The notes: a model not told the origin generated them from the sequence alone. DNA of 49,501 nucleotides from Bacteroidia bacterium (GCA_020846025.1 JADLER010000189.1:1-49501), one strand, 5' to 3'; shown: positions 17,955-27,257, numbered from the stretch's first letter. Program-made: numbers and translations.

Positions 17955-19967
17955 TTGAGAAAGTTTATATGTATAATATGCTGTGTGGTATCAAGTCAGC
18001 TTGCTTTCACTCAAAATATTGATTCTTTGAAAAAAGAATTAGCAGTATGCAATAATGATACTAATAAAGTAAATATATTATTACAACTCATTGAAATTAT
18101 AACAGATGATAACGTATGGCCAAAATATAATGACCAAATGCTTCATGTGTCGGAAAAGTTAATAGAAAGTGACAATGCATTAATACGTAGAAAAGGGCAA
18201 AAAGGACTGGCTGATGCCTATAACAACATTGGATTTATTTATAATAACCAAGGTGATATTCCAAATGCGTTAGAGAACTTTAGGAAAAGTTTAAGTATGC
18301 AAGAAAAATTAGGAGATAAAGTGGGGGTGGCGGAATCCATGAGTAATATAGGGGTTATTTATTATTTTCAGAACGAGTTATCTAAGGCTTTAGATTATTA
18401 TTTAAAGAGCTTAAAAATCCGTGAGTCAATAGGAGATAAGGATGGTATTGCAAACTCTTTAAATAACATTGGGAATTTATTTTATACCCAAAATAATATG
18501 ACAAGGGCTTTATATTATAGCACAAGAAGTTTGAAAATACAAGAAGAGATTGGAGATTATGAGGGAATGGCTTATTCTTTAAATAATTTGGGAGGTATTT
18601 ATTTTTATAAAGGAGAAATTGCCAAAGCTTTAGAATATTATTTTAAAAGTAAACAAATGAGCCAAAAAATTGGCGACTCACAAGGCTTAGCAGCTTCCAT
18701 GCATAATATTGCTTCAGTGTATATAAAATCCGCACTTAGAAATCAAGGAGATAGAAAAAAACAATTATTACTAGCCCAAGCTTATACAGACAGTTCTTTA
18801 ACCCTCTCAAGACAACTGGGATTTCCGGCAAATATTAGAAATGCAGAACGTTTATTATCGCGAATAGATTCTGCTAATGGAAGATTTGCCGATGCTTGGG
18901 AACATTATAAACAATATATTATTTATAAGGATAGTATAAATAATGAAGCTAATCATCAAGCAAGTATCAAAAGTCACTTAAAATATGTGTTTGAAAAAAA
19001 AGAAGCCATCTTAAAGGAACAGATAGATAAAGAGCGAATAATAGTTGAAGAAAAAAGCAAAATGCAACAACTAATTATTTTTTGTGTGGCTGCTGGTTTA
19101 GCACTAGTATTAGTTTTTTCTTTATTTATTTATAGAAGTTTACTAAAGAATCGGAAAGCAAATTTAATTATCTCAAATCAAAAAAAATTAGTAGAAGATA
19201 AAAACTTAATCATTGAAATTAAACAAAAGGAAATAATAGACTCAATCAATTATGCCAAGCGCATTCAATATTCGTTACTAGCTCATCACGATTACTTGAA
19301 GCAACATTTGCCAAACCATTTTATTTATTTTAATCCTAAAGATATTGTAAGTGGCGATTTTTACTGGGCAACCAAAAAAGATGATAAATTTTATTTAGCT
19401 GTATGCGATAGTACTGGACATGGTGTTCCTGGCGCATTTATGAGTTTATTAAACATAGGTTATTTAAGCGAAGCTATTAATGAAAAGGACATAGAAAAAC
19501 CTAATGAGATTTTTAATTATGTGCGTACACGCTTGATAGAAAATATTAGTAAAGATGGGCAAAAAGATGGCTTTGATGGTATTTTAATTTGTTTTGATAA
19601 AGGTTCTAATCAATTAACCTATGCTGCTGCAAATAATAAACCGGTTTTGATTCATGATAATCTGGTTAAAGAACTTGAGGCAGATAGAATGCCCGTTGGG
19701 ATAGGTGAGAAAAAAGATAATTTCAATCTATATACAGTAAATGTGTCTTCTGGTGATTTGTTATATTTATATACTGATGGTTATGCCGATCAATTTGGTG
19801 GGCCAAAAGGTAAGAAGTTTAAATATAAGTCTTTAAATGAGTTGATAAACACTAATCATCATTTTACATTAACTCAACAGCAAGAGATTTTAAGTTCAAA
19901 TTTCGAGTTTTGGAAAGGAGAATTAGAACAAGTAGATGATGTGTGTGTAATAGGGATTAAGTTTTGA
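17955..19967 (+). CDS. TPR-repeat sensor with C-terminal SpoIIE-type PP2C phosphatase
   Basis: 670 residues, the third member of this paralogous group. It starts at TTG (17955), which gives the signal peptide MRKFICIICCVVSSQLAFTQ. There are four to five TPR units of 40 residues (about 85-290), a membrane segment near 374-394, a coiled coil, then the phosphatase. Motifs are NPKDIVSGDFYW near 460, CDSTGHGVPGAFMS near 483, YTDGYADQFGG near 608 and QVDDVCVIG at the end. The usual KPKD is NPKD here. No regulator gene is adjacent. Confidence 0.92.
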   Translation: MRKFICIICCVVSSQLAFTQNIDSLKKELAVCNNDTNKVNILLQLIEIITDDNVWPKYNDQMLHVSEKLIESDNALIRRKGQKGLADAYNNIGFIYNNQGDIPNALENFRKSLSMQEKLGDKVGVAESMSNIGVIYYFQNELSKALDYYLKSLKIRESIGDKDGIANSLNNIGNLFYTQNNMTRALYYSTRSLKIQEEIGDYEGMAYSLNNLGGIYFYKGEIAKALEYYFKSKQMSQKIGDSQGLAASMHNIASVYIKSALRNQGDRKKQLLLAQAYTDSSLTLSRQLGFPANIRNAERLLSRIDSANGRFADAWEHYKQYIIYKDSINNEANHQASIKSHLKYVFEKKEAILKEQIDKERIIVEEKSKMQQLIIFCVAAGLALVLVFSLFIYRSLLKNRKANLIISNQKKLVEDKNLIIEIKQKEIIDSINYAKRIQYSLLAHHDYLKQHLPNHFIYFNPKDIVSGDFYWATKKDDKFYLAVCDSTGHGVPGAFMSLLNIGYLSEAINEKDIEKPNEIFNYVRTRLIENISKDGQKDGFDGILICFDKGSNQLTYAAANNKPVLIHDNLVKELEADRMPVGIGEKKDNFNLYTVNVSSGDLLYLYTDGYADQFGGPKGKKFKYKSLNELINTNHHFTLTQQQEILSSNFEFWKGELEQVDDVCVIGIKF

Positions 19968-20038
19968 GATTAGCCTATATTTTTAATGAGTTACCCGTTA
20001 ATTTTACTTAATTGAGTGGAGATGCCATGAAAATCTAT

Positions 20039-20046
20039 TATCTTTA
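20039..20046 (+). promoter_or_regulatory. possible -7 box TATCTTTA
   Basis: One mismatch to TAnnTTTG, ending 6 bases before the ATG at 20053. A TTG lies 24 bases upstream (20012-20014), slightly beyond the usual spacing. Confidence 0.35.
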
Positions 20047-20052
20047 CCCTTG

Positions 20053-20679
20053 ATGAGACATCTTTTTTTAATAATTTTTACTCTTAGTGCTTTATTGAGT
20101 TTTTCTCAGGCTCCAGTTGTAAACAATAAGTATCTGCAAATTTCGGGTGTGGTGTTAGATGATAGTTTACAACCTTTACCATTTGTTTCTATTATGATAA
20201 AAGGCACTAAAACTGGCACAGTAAGCGATTATTACGGTTTTTTTACTATAGTAGCCCAACCGGGTGATGAAATGCAGTTTTTTTCGGTTAGTCATAAAAG
20301 TAAAGCATATCAACTGGACGATACACTTTCAGGAAAACATTATTCTATTATTCAGATATTAACCAGAGATACAGTTCAACTACCATTAGTAAACGTATAT
20401 CCATGGCCAAGTAAAGAGCAATTTAAACGAGCTATTCTAAATTTAGATTTATCAGATACTGATATTGAACGAGCTTATCGTAACATGGAAAATGAAGATG
20501 TTCGCCAATCTATAAAAGGAGGTAGTATGGACGCTGCGGCTAATTATAGAATTAGGATGCAACAACAATACACACGTATGTATCAAGCTGGGCAATATCC
20601 AAGTGTGAGTTTGCTTAATCCTGTAGCTTGGGCAAAATTTATTGATGCCTGGCGAAGTGGCAAATTGAAGATTAAATAA
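20053..20679 (+). CDS. secreted carboxypeptidase-regulatory-like domain protein
   Basis: 208 residues from ATG 20053 (a TTG lies one codon upstream). It has a signal peptide MRHLFLIIFTLSALLSFSQA, then a CarboxypepD-regulatory-like beta-sandwich (about 28-110: ISGVVLDDSLQPLPFVSIMIKGTKTGTVSD...). The C-terminal helical part is conserved in Bacteroidota homologues (VNVYPWPSKEQFKRAIL). There is no barrel, so it is not itself a receptor. It precedes a TonB-dependent receptor with the same N-terminal fold by 57 bases and may act with it at the outer membrane (inference). Confidence 0.82.
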   Translation: MRHLFLIIFTLSALLSFSQAPVVNNKYLQISGVVLDDSLQPLPFVSIMIKGTKTGTVSDYYGFFTIVAQPGDEMQFFSVSHKSKAYQLDDTLSGKHYSIIQILTRDTVQLPLVNVYPWPSKEQFKRAILNLDLSDTDIERAYRNMENEDVRQSIKGGSMDAAANYRIRMQQQYTRMYQAGQYPSVSLLNPVAWAKFIDAWRSGKLKIK

Positions 20680-20736
20680 TACCTTAAAAATCCATTTCTT
20701 TTTACAATATTTGTAGGATAAGTCCGTTTTTTACAA

Positions 20737-23244
20737 GTGTTGTTAAAATACCTTTATACTATATTATTTTTACTGAGTTGTGCTACGCTTGCTTTTTCGC
20801 AAAGTGCCATAATATCAGGTGTAGTAAAAGATAATGATGGTGTTGGAATACCCGATGTGCAAGTAGCTATACTCGAAGATGCCTCCATTCATACTACTAC
20901 CGATGTAAATGGTAGTTACCAATTATCAGTACCTTCCTTTAAAGAAATTACTCTGTCATTTTATAACATCAGCTATATTCAATTTAATCAAAAACTCACT
21001 TTACTTTCAAATGAAAAATTAACGATTAATCCCAAGCTCACCACTAAAAATAATATAGAGGAAGTAAACATTGTGTACGAAAAAAATCGTCATCAAGAGT
21101 TGTATAATATTAATCCTAAAAATTTTATTCATATACCCAGCCCTAGCGGAAATATAGAAGACCTTATCAAAACACAGATAGGAGTGAGCAGTAATAATGA
21201 ATTGAGTAGCGGCTACTCGGTAAGAGGCGGTAACTTTGATGAAAACCTTGTTTACGTAAACGATATAGAGGTGTATCGTCCTTTTTTGGCAAGAAGCGGA
21301 CAACAAGAAGGATTGAGTTTTGCAAATCCAGACATGGTTGGTAATATTAATTTTTCGGCTGGTGGTTTTGAAGCTCGATATGGAGATAAGATGTCTTCTG
21401 TTTTGGATATTACGTATAAAAAACCAACCAAATTTGGTGGCGCTGTTAGTGGTGGTTTTATGGGAGGCACTTTATATTTAGAAGGCATTTCTAAAAATCG
21501 CTTGTTAGCATGGAGTATAGGTTCGCGCTACAAATCTAATGCGTACTTGTTAAAGAATATGGATACTAAAGGCGAGTACCGTCCACGTTTTTATGATGTA
21601 CAAAGTTTTTTAACCTTTACCATCAACGAGAAATGGTCGGTAGAGTTTTTAGGAAACATTGCAAATAATAAATATTTAGTAATACCAGCCAATAGAGAAA
21701 CCACCTTTGGTACAGTAAATAATGCCGTTAAATTAAGTATTTATTTTGACGGTCAAGAAATGATGCAATATCATACTATGTTAGGAGGTTTATCAACTAC
21801 ATTTAAACCTAATTCACGAACCAAATTAAAACTGATAACTTCTGCATATACAACACAAGAAGAAGAATATTTTACGGTACAAGGACAATATTTTATTGAT
21901 CAGTTAGAAGCTGATTTTGGAAAAGATAATTTTGGACAAGTAGCGTTCAATAGAGGTATTGGCACTTTTTTAAATAATGGTAGAAATAGAATTGATGCTA
22001 AAGTATTTAATATAGAACACAAGGGGACTCGAATAATAGGTAAGAAAAGAGAAAATGAATTATTGTGGGGAGTACGCTATCAACACGAAATGATAGAAGA
22101 TAAATTGAGCGAGTGGCGGATGATAGACTCGGCAGGATATGTAGCACCATATAGTCCTACTGAGATTAACTTATTAGATGTTGTTAAAACACGAATCCAT
22201 TTACAAACTAATCGTGTGCAAGGCTATTTGCAATATGTGTATCATAAGCGGTTACGAGATTCTTCTGAAATTACAACCACAGCTGGCGTGAGAGCTAATT
22301 ATTGGGATTTTAATCAACAAACGGTTGTTTCTCCTAGGATTACAATGTCATTTAAACCAAACTGGAAGCCTGATTTTTTATTTAAAGCGTCGTGGGGTTA
22401 TTATTATCAACCACCATTTTACAGAGAAATGCGCGGATTTGACGGACAACTAAATCCTAACATCAAAGCTCAGCAATCTATTCATTATTTATTGTCAGCC
22501 GATTATAACTTTAAGATTTGGCGAAGACCTTTTAAAATTATATTAGCAGGCTATTATAAGGAACTTAAAAATTTAATTCCGTATGAGATTGATAATACAA
22601 AGATTAGATATTTTGCTGTAAATAATTCTATTGGCTATACACAAGGTATTGATTTAAGAATTAATGGTGAGTTTATAAAGGGCATAGAATCGTGGGCTAC
22701 ATTGGGCGTTATGCAAACTATGGAAAATATAAGTGGAGATAGAAAAGTAACATATTTTAATGCCGCAGGCGATTCTATTATTCCGGGATATACCTTTGAT
22801 ACCAAAGCAGTTGATAGCACGGTAACAGGGATAGGTTATATTCCTCGTCCTACCGACCAGCGCGTTACCTTTGGTATGTTCTTTCAAGATTATATTCCTA
22901 AATTGCCTTCATGCAAAATGTACTTAAATATGCAATTTGGAACAGGCTTACCATTTGGTCCTCCTAATCATATCCGTTGGCAACAGGTGTTTAGAATGCC
23001 TCCATATCGCCGGGTAGATATTGGATTAGCATATCAAATTATAAAAGAAGATAAACCACTACCAAAATCTAATTCGCTACATTTTATTAAAGGCATGTTT
23101 ATTAGCGTAGAGATTTTTAATTTATTGCAAATTAATAATACAGTTTCTTACACTTGGGTTACCGATGTTACCAACCGACAATATGCTGTGCCTAATTACC
23201 TAACTCGTAGAATGGTAAATTTGAAATTACAGGTGAAATTTTAG
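20737..23244 (+). CDS. TonB-dependent receptor with N-terminal carboxypeptidase-regulatory-like domain
   Basis: 835 residues, start read as GTG at 20737. It has a signal peptide to about residue 21, a CarboxypepD-regulatory-like domain (about 25-110: ISGVVKDNDGVGIPDVQVA), a plug (about 130-230, with SVRGGNFDENLVYVNDIEVYRP) and a long beta-barrel ending in the aromatic C-terminus VNLKLQVKF. It transports a ligand across the outer membrane using TonB energy. No SusD partner is present, so it is not a SusC-type glycan importer. The substrate is unknown. Confidence 0.9.
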   Translation: MLLKYLYTILFLLSCATLAFSQSAIISGVVKDNDGVGIPDVQVAILEDASIHTTTDVNGSYQLSVPSFKEITLSFYNISYIQFNQKLTLLSNEKLTINPKLTTKNNIEEVNIVYEKNRHQELYNINPKNFIHIPSPSGNIEDLIKTQIGVSSNNELSSGYSVRGGNFDENLVYVNDIEVYRPFLARSGQQEGLSFANPDMVGNINFSAGGFEARYGDKMSSVLDITYKKPTKFGGAVSGGFMGGTLYLEGISKNRLLAWSIGSRYKSNAYLLKNMDTKGEYRPRFYDVQSFLTFTINEKWSVEFLGNIANNKYLVIPANRETTFGTVNNAVKLSIYFDGQEMMQYHTMLGGLSTTFKPNSRTKLKLITSAYTTQEEEYFTVQGQYFIDQLEADFGKDNFGQVAFNRGIGTFLNNGRNRIDAKVFNIEHKGTRIIGKKRENELLWGVRYQHEMIEDKLSEWRMIDSAGYVAPYSPTEINLLDVVKTRIHLQTNRVQGYLQYVYHKRLRDSSEITTTAGVRANYWDFNQQTVVSPRITMSFKPNWKPDFLFKASWGYYYQPPFYREMRGFDGQLNPNIKAQQSIHYLLSADYNFKIWRRPFKIILAGYYKELKNLIPYEIDNTKIRYFAVNNSIGYTQGIDLRINGEFIKGIESWATLGVMQTMENISGDRKVTYFNAAGDSIIPGYTFDTKAVDSTVTGIGYIPRPTDQRVTFGMFFQDYIPKLPSCKMYLNMQFGTGLPFGPPNHIRWQQVFRMPPYRRVDIGLAYQIIKEDKPLPKSNSLHFIKGMFISVEIFNLLQINNTVSYTWVTDVTNRQYAVPNYLTRRMVNLKLQVKF

Positions 23245-23252
23245 TAAAAAAA

Positions 23253-24344
23253 TTATTTTTTATAAACCATTACATTAAATACAAAAGGTTGTATTTTCTT
23301 AATCTGTTCGCTACGTTTTAATCCTTTTAATTTCGATTTCTTAGAGGATAAAGTTAATTCATCTTTTATGGTTTCATCTTTCAAGCTATCGATGGTTTGT
23401 TTAATGAAATTTGATTTAATGGCAAAGCCTGTTGCTTCGGCAGAGGTTTGTTTACCACGAATTACACCAATAATATTTCCGTGTTCGTCCATTAAAGGGC
23501 CACCACTGTTACCTGGGTTTACAGGAATTGAAATTTGATACATGGTCGTATCATTATTAAATCCTGTGCTTGAACTTAATGCGCCTTCACCATACACAAT
23601 GTCTCTACGAGGATAACCAAGTGTGAAAACTTTATCACCTATGTCGGAGGTATTGTCTTTAAATGAAAAAGGAAATAGTAAGTCTTTAAGAGCTGAATTA
23701 TCTTCAATTTTATAAATAGCAATATCTAAAGATGGATTAGAGGTAACAAGTTTTGCTACCGAGCGCCCAATGGTATTGTTTGTAACAAAAACCGAATCGG
23801 CATTTTTAACCATGTGGTAACTTGTAATAAAATATCCTTTGTTGTTTAAAGCAAAACCTGTTCCTTCTATATTAGCTGGAGCATAATTTTTATGAGGCTT
23901 TCTTGCGGCTACTTTTAGTCCTTCAATAATGGCATCTTGCGAATACTTTAAGCCAGTAACATCACGTTTTAAATCGGTAATAGCGTTGCTTTGTTGTTTT
24001 AATAAGTAACCGCCAGCGCTTAGTACCATTATAGTTCCAATAACAGCTACAACTGCAACCGATGCTGCTACTGCAAAAGTTCGACCGTGTTTTTTAATAA
24101 AAGTTTCTTCTTTAAGAGGAATAATTTTGGTTTCGTTGGCAAACTCCTGACGATGAATTTTAGATAATATCTTTTTTAAATCAGAACGTTGTTCGTGTGC
24201 GTGAATGGTTTGTATTAGTTTTATATGCTTTTGGTAAGCATCAGCAAAACTGATATCGTTTTTAAGTTGCGTTTCAAACTCAATTTTTTGTTCAACACTT
24301 AACTCCCCAAATAAATACTTGTCAAATAATTCTGCGTTTCTCAT
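23253..24344 (-). CDS. membrane anti-sigma-like domain fused to trypsin-like (HtrA/Deg-type) serine protease
   Basis: 363 residues from the ATG at 24342-24344. An alternative in-frame ATG 8 codons upstream would overlap the sigma gene by 14 bases. The N-terminal 70 residues (LFDKYLFGELSVEQKIEFE) resemble the cytoplasmic domain of Bacteroidota anti-sigma factors. A membrane helix lies at about 92-115. The periplasmic part has a trypsin-like fold with a full triad: H177 in ITSYHMV, D207 in SLDIAIYK and S280 in NPGNSGGPL. No PDZ domain is present. The gene directly follows an ECF sigma gene, so it may sense envelope stress and control that sigma factor. Confidence 0.85.
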   Translation of the reverse strand: MRNAELFDKYLFGELSVEQKIEFETQLKNDISFADAYQKHIKLIQTIHAHEQRSDLKKILSKIHRQEFANETKIIPLKEETFIKKHGRTFAVAASVAVVAVIGTIMVLSAGGYLLKQQSNAITDLKRDVTGLKYSQDAIIEGLKVAARKPHKNYAPANIEGTGFALNNKGYFITSYHMVKNADSVFVTNNTIGRSVAKLVTSNPSLDIAIYKIEDNSALKDLLFPFSFKDNTSDIGDKVFTLGYPRRDIVYGEGALSSSTGFNNDTTMYQISIPVNPGNSGGPLMDEHGNIIGVIRGKQTSAEATGFAIKSNFIKQTIDSLKDETIKDELTLSSKKSKLKGLKRSEQIKKIQPFVFNVMVYKK

Positions 24345-24354
24345 ATCTCTCTCT

Positions 24355-24915
24355 TTAATTCGATTCAAAAAAATACCGTTTTAAACGTTGTAAACATTTA
24401 TATTTTTGTGTTTTAGCATTGTCAGCATTGGTATATCCAAATTTTTCGGATATTTCTTCCATGCTAAGTTTGTGAACATAAAAATCTTTTAGTAGTGTGC
24501 TACAAGGTTCTCCAAGGTTTTCTAAACTATCATTCATTTTTTTAATATCCGCTTCTTTTTGCAAGTGCTCGGTTAGTTCTTCACTTACATCTACCACCTC
24601 ATCTTCTTCTTCGGAGTTTAGTCGGGTTAATTGCCCTTTATTGCGCAGTTGCTTTAACCATAGGCGTTTGGCAACAGAGTAAATAAAAGTTTGTAACTGA
24701 CAGTTGAGCTGAAAATGCGGTTTTTGTACGGTTTCATACAATACAATAATTGTATCTTGATAGACATCGGCAGCTGCTTGATTGTCGCCACTATTGTTTA
24801 CAACATATTTAAGAACGAGGTTATAATACTTTTTGTATAAAGCACGCAACACCACATCATCACTTTGCTTTAATCCTTCAATAAATTCAAGGTCGGTGTA
24901 CGTTACTTTCGACAT
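24355..24915 (-). CDS. ECF RNA polymerase sigma factor
   Basis: 186 residues. Region 2 is visible in LYKKYYNLVLKYVVNNSGDNQAAADVYQDTIIVLYE and QLQTFIYSVAKRLWLKQLR. Region 4 is in STLLKDFYVHKLSMEEISEKFGYTNADNAKTQKYKCLQRLKR, containing the helix-turn-helix that reads the -35 element. Its stop codon lies 10 bases before the start of the anti-sigma/protease gene, which makes a classic regulator pair. The target promoters are unknown. Confidence 0.92.
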   Translation of the reverse strand: MSKVTYTDLEFIEGLKQSDDVVLRALYKKYYNLVLKYVVNNSGDNQAAADVYQDTIIVLYETVQKPHFQLNCQLQTFIYSVAKRLWLKQLRNKGQLTRLNSEEEDEVVDVSEELTEHLQKEADIKKMNDSLENLGEPCSTLLKDFYVHKLSMEEISEKFGYTNADNAKTQKYKCLQRLKRYFFESN

Positions 24916-24965
24916 AAAGCCTTGTTTATATTAATACCTCGTTTGCTTAAAGGTAACCTGTTTTT

Positions 24966-26258
24966 TTAAGATTTATTCATTAATTCTTCTATCTCATCTG
25001 CCTCTAGCGGAATGTTTTTCATAAGGTCGTCATTTCCGTTGGGTGTAATTAAGATGTTGTTTTCCAGGCGAATACCTAAGTTTTCTTCTAAAATATAAAT
25101 GCCTGGTTCGCAGGTAAACACATTTCCGGCTTGCATAGGTTCGTAAAAGAAGCCAACATCGTGTACGTCTAATCCCATAAAATGAGAAGTGCCATGCATA
25201 AAGTATTTTTTATATGCTGGCCATGCTGGATTTTGGTTTTTCACATCCTCTGTTTTAAGTAAGCCAAGTTGCAATAATTCTTCAGTCATTAAATCGCCTA
25301 CGGCTTTGTTGTATTTTTCGAAGGTGTTACCAACTACTAGCATTTTAGTAGCTGCTTTCATAACACGCAATACGGCATTATACACTTCTTTTTGGCGTTT
25401 GGTAAATTTACCATTTACAGGTATAGCCCTTGTCATATCACTAGCATAGTTTGCATATTCGGCAGCTACGTCTAATAACAACACATCGCCATCTTTGCAG
25501 GGCTTATTGTTTTCAACATAATGCAATACACAGGCATTTTTGCCACTTGCTATAATAGGACCATAAGCAAAGCCACGACTTCTGTTTCTTACAAATTCAT
25601 GTATTAACTCAGCTTCTATCTCATACTCGGTAACGCCTGGTTTTACATAACTTAATAAACGACGAAAACCTTTCTCGGTAATATTGCAAGCTTGTTGTAT
25701 TTGCTCAATTTCAATAGGATGCTTAATGGCTCTAATTTTGTGCATAATAGGTGCCGAGCGCTGTATGCTATGCAATGGGTATTGTTGCTGAATAGAAGCA
25801 TTAAAACGTGTTTGAGCTGTTTGCATATCAATATAGCGGCGTGTGTGCTCATTACTATTCAAATAAATGTGTTCGGCTTGAAAAATAAAGCCTTTTATAA
25901 CTTTGTCAAACTCATGGTGCCAGTAAATATTTTCTATTCCACTTACTTCTTTCGCTTCTTCTTTAGTAAGTTTTGCTCCTTCCCAAATGGCAATTAACTC
26001 GCTGGTTTCTTTAATAAAAAGCACCTCTTTGTGTTTTCCATCTTTTACATCTGGAAAAATGAGTAATATCGTGTCTTCTTGGTCTATTCCTGATAAATAG
26101 AATAAATCACTGTTTTGTACAAAACCAAAGGAGCCATCCGCATTGGTAGGTAAAATATCATTACTAACGAAGAGTGCCAACGAATTTGGCTTTAGATGTT
26201 TGCAGAAATTTTTACGATTATCGATAAAAAGGTCTTTTTTTATGGCAGAATATTTCAT
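24966..26258 (-). CDS. pepP: Xaa-Pro aminopeptidase (aminopeptidase P, M24B)
   Basis: 430 residues with the two-domain layout of aminopeptidase P: an N-terminal creatinase-like domain (about 1-165) and a C-terminal pita-bread metalloprotease. Metal ligands can be seen in LLLDVAAEY, SDMTRAIPVNG, FMHGTSHFMGLDVHDVG, TCEPGIYI and IRLENNILIT (Asp, Asp, His, Glu, Glu). It removes N-terminal residues preceding proline in the cytoplasm, needing Mn or similar ions. There is no signal peptide. It stands alone between the sigma operon and the divergent tandem gene pair. Confidence 0.94.
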   Translation of the reverse strand: MKYSAIKKDLFIDNRKNFCKHLKPNSLALFVSNDILPTNADGSFGFVQNSDLFYLSGIDQEDTILLIFPDVKDGKHKEVLFIKETSELIAIWEGAKLTKEEAKEVSGIENIYWHHEFDKVIKGFIFQAEHIYLNSNEHTRRYIDMQTAQTRFNASIQQQYPLHSIQRSAPIMHKIRAIKHPIEIEQIQQACNITEKGFRRLLSYVKPGVTEYEIEAELIHEFVRNRSRGFAYGPIIASGKNACVLHYVENNKPCKDGDVLLLDVAAEYANYASDMTRAIPVNGKFTKRQKEVYNAVLRVMKAATKMLVVGNTFEKYNKAVGDLMTEELLQLGLLKTEDVKNQNPAWPAYKKYFMHGTSHFMGLDVHDVGFFYEPMQAGNVFTCEPGIYILEENLGIRLENNILITPNGNDDLMKNIPLEADEIEELMNKS

Positions 26259-26275
26259 TTTTTCGATTAATTTAT

Positions 26276-26283
26276 TATCTTTG
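26276..26283 (+). promoter_or_regulatory. -7 box TATCTTTG
   Basis: An exact TAnnTTTG match 26 bases before the ATG at 26310. Confidence 0.55.
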
Positions 26284-26309
26284 ATTTTACTAATATACTT
26301 ATTTTTTTA

Positions 26310-26744
26310 ATGAGTTGCTTTACTGTCATAAAAAAAGCTGAAACAGAGGTTGCAAAAGTATCGTTTTGTAGCGATAATATTGTGAGAGTAATGATAAAGA
26401 GGAATGTTGATGTTACTCCCGAACAGTTTAAAGAGTTGTTTGCATTGTATAATCAATTAGCGGAGGGCGAAGCTTTTCCGTATTTATACTATGCCGAGGA
26501 TTCTTCCTCAAATATTACTGAAGAGGGTAGGAGATACGCAAAAGAAAACGAGTTTTCGTTTCCTAAAGTTTGCAATGCCGCATTAGTTACTCGTTTGGCA
26601 CATAAACTATTAGCCGATTTTTATTTAAAATTTAACAAGCCCCATTATCCATTTAAAGTTTTTTCAAATATGGATGATGCTGAAAAATGGTGTTTGGAGC
26701 AGTATGCCAAGTACCAAAAAAGCCATTTAGTTTCTTGTAAATAG
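26310..26744 (+). CDS. small STAS/SpoIIAA-like hypothetical protein, copy 1
   Basis: 144 residues, no signal peptide. It is clearly paralogous to the next gene: both share xSDxxVRV near residue 25, AxxxYNxLxEGxxxxxxYY near 50, YAKxNxxSFPKxC near 85 and a C-terminal FxxxxDAExWCxEQ. The alternating beta/alpha pattern and the C-terminal Asp-Ala-x-x-Trp-Cys segment resemble SpoIIAA-like (STAS) proteins such as DUF7793. No phospho-acceptor Ser/Thr motif is obvious. Function unknown. Confidence 0.6.
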   Translation: MSCFTVIKKAETEVAKVSFCSDNIVRVMIKRNVDVTPEQFKELFALYNQLAEGEAFPYLYYAEDSSSNITEEGRRYAKENEFSFPKVCNAALVTRLAHKLLADFYLKFNKPHYPFKVFSNMDDAEKWCLEQYAKYQKSHLVSCK

Positions 26745-26746
26745 AT

Positions 26747-26754
26747 TATATTTG
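26747..26754 (+). promoter_or_regulatory. -7 box TATATTTG
   Basis: An exact TAnnTTTG match starting just after the stop of the upstream paralogue and ending 6 bases before the ATG at 26761. It suggests that the second copy has its own, nearly leaderless transcript. Confidence 0.5.
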
Positions 26755-26760
26755 GCGCGG

Positions 26761-27186
26761 ATGAATTTTAAAATTCTTAAACAAAGCGAAACAAAATCTG
26801 TTACTATTCAGTTATGTAGCGATGGCGTTGTGCGTGTAATTGGAAAGCCGCAGGAAACAATGGATGAGGAACAAATGAAACTCAACATCAAGGCGTATAA
26901 TAGTTTAATAGAAGGAAAATCGTATGCTTTTATGTATTATTCTTTAGACGATACCTTTGTGTTTGGGAGTGATGCCATTAAATACGCCAAGGCAAATCAA
27001 CATTCATTTCCAAAAATATGTATTGCAGTCGTAACAAAAAGTTTGGCTCAAAAAATTGTGGCTAACTTTTATTTAAAGATAAGCCCGCAACTTAGTCCGT
27101 TAAAAATTTTCAACTCTATATCTGATGCTGAAAACTGGTGCTACGAACAAATAGAAAAGTTTAACACGGCTAAAGTATGTAAATAA
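26761..27186 (+). CDS. small STAS/SpoIIAA-like hypothetical protein, copy 2
   Basis: 141 residues from ATG 26761. A TTG at 26752 in the same frame falls inside the -7 box, so I rejected it. It is a tandem paralogue of 26310-26744, with the same spacing of SDGVVRVIG, YNSLIEGKSYAFMYY, YAKANQHSFPKIC and ISDAENWCYEQ. It probably arose by local duplication followed by strong divergence. Function unknown. Confidence 0.6.
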   Translation: MNFKILKQSETKSVTIQLCSDGVVRVIGKPQETMDEEQMKLNIKAYNSLIEGKSYAFMYYSLDDTFVFGSDAIKYAKANQHSFPKICIAVVTKSLAQKIVANFYLKISPQLSPLKIFNSISDAENWCYEQIEKFNTAKVCK

Positions 27187-27257
27187 AGAGGAGAGTTGTA
27201 TTTTTAACTTACTATCAATACCCTACACACAAATATTCCAATTAACCCAAAATTTCG

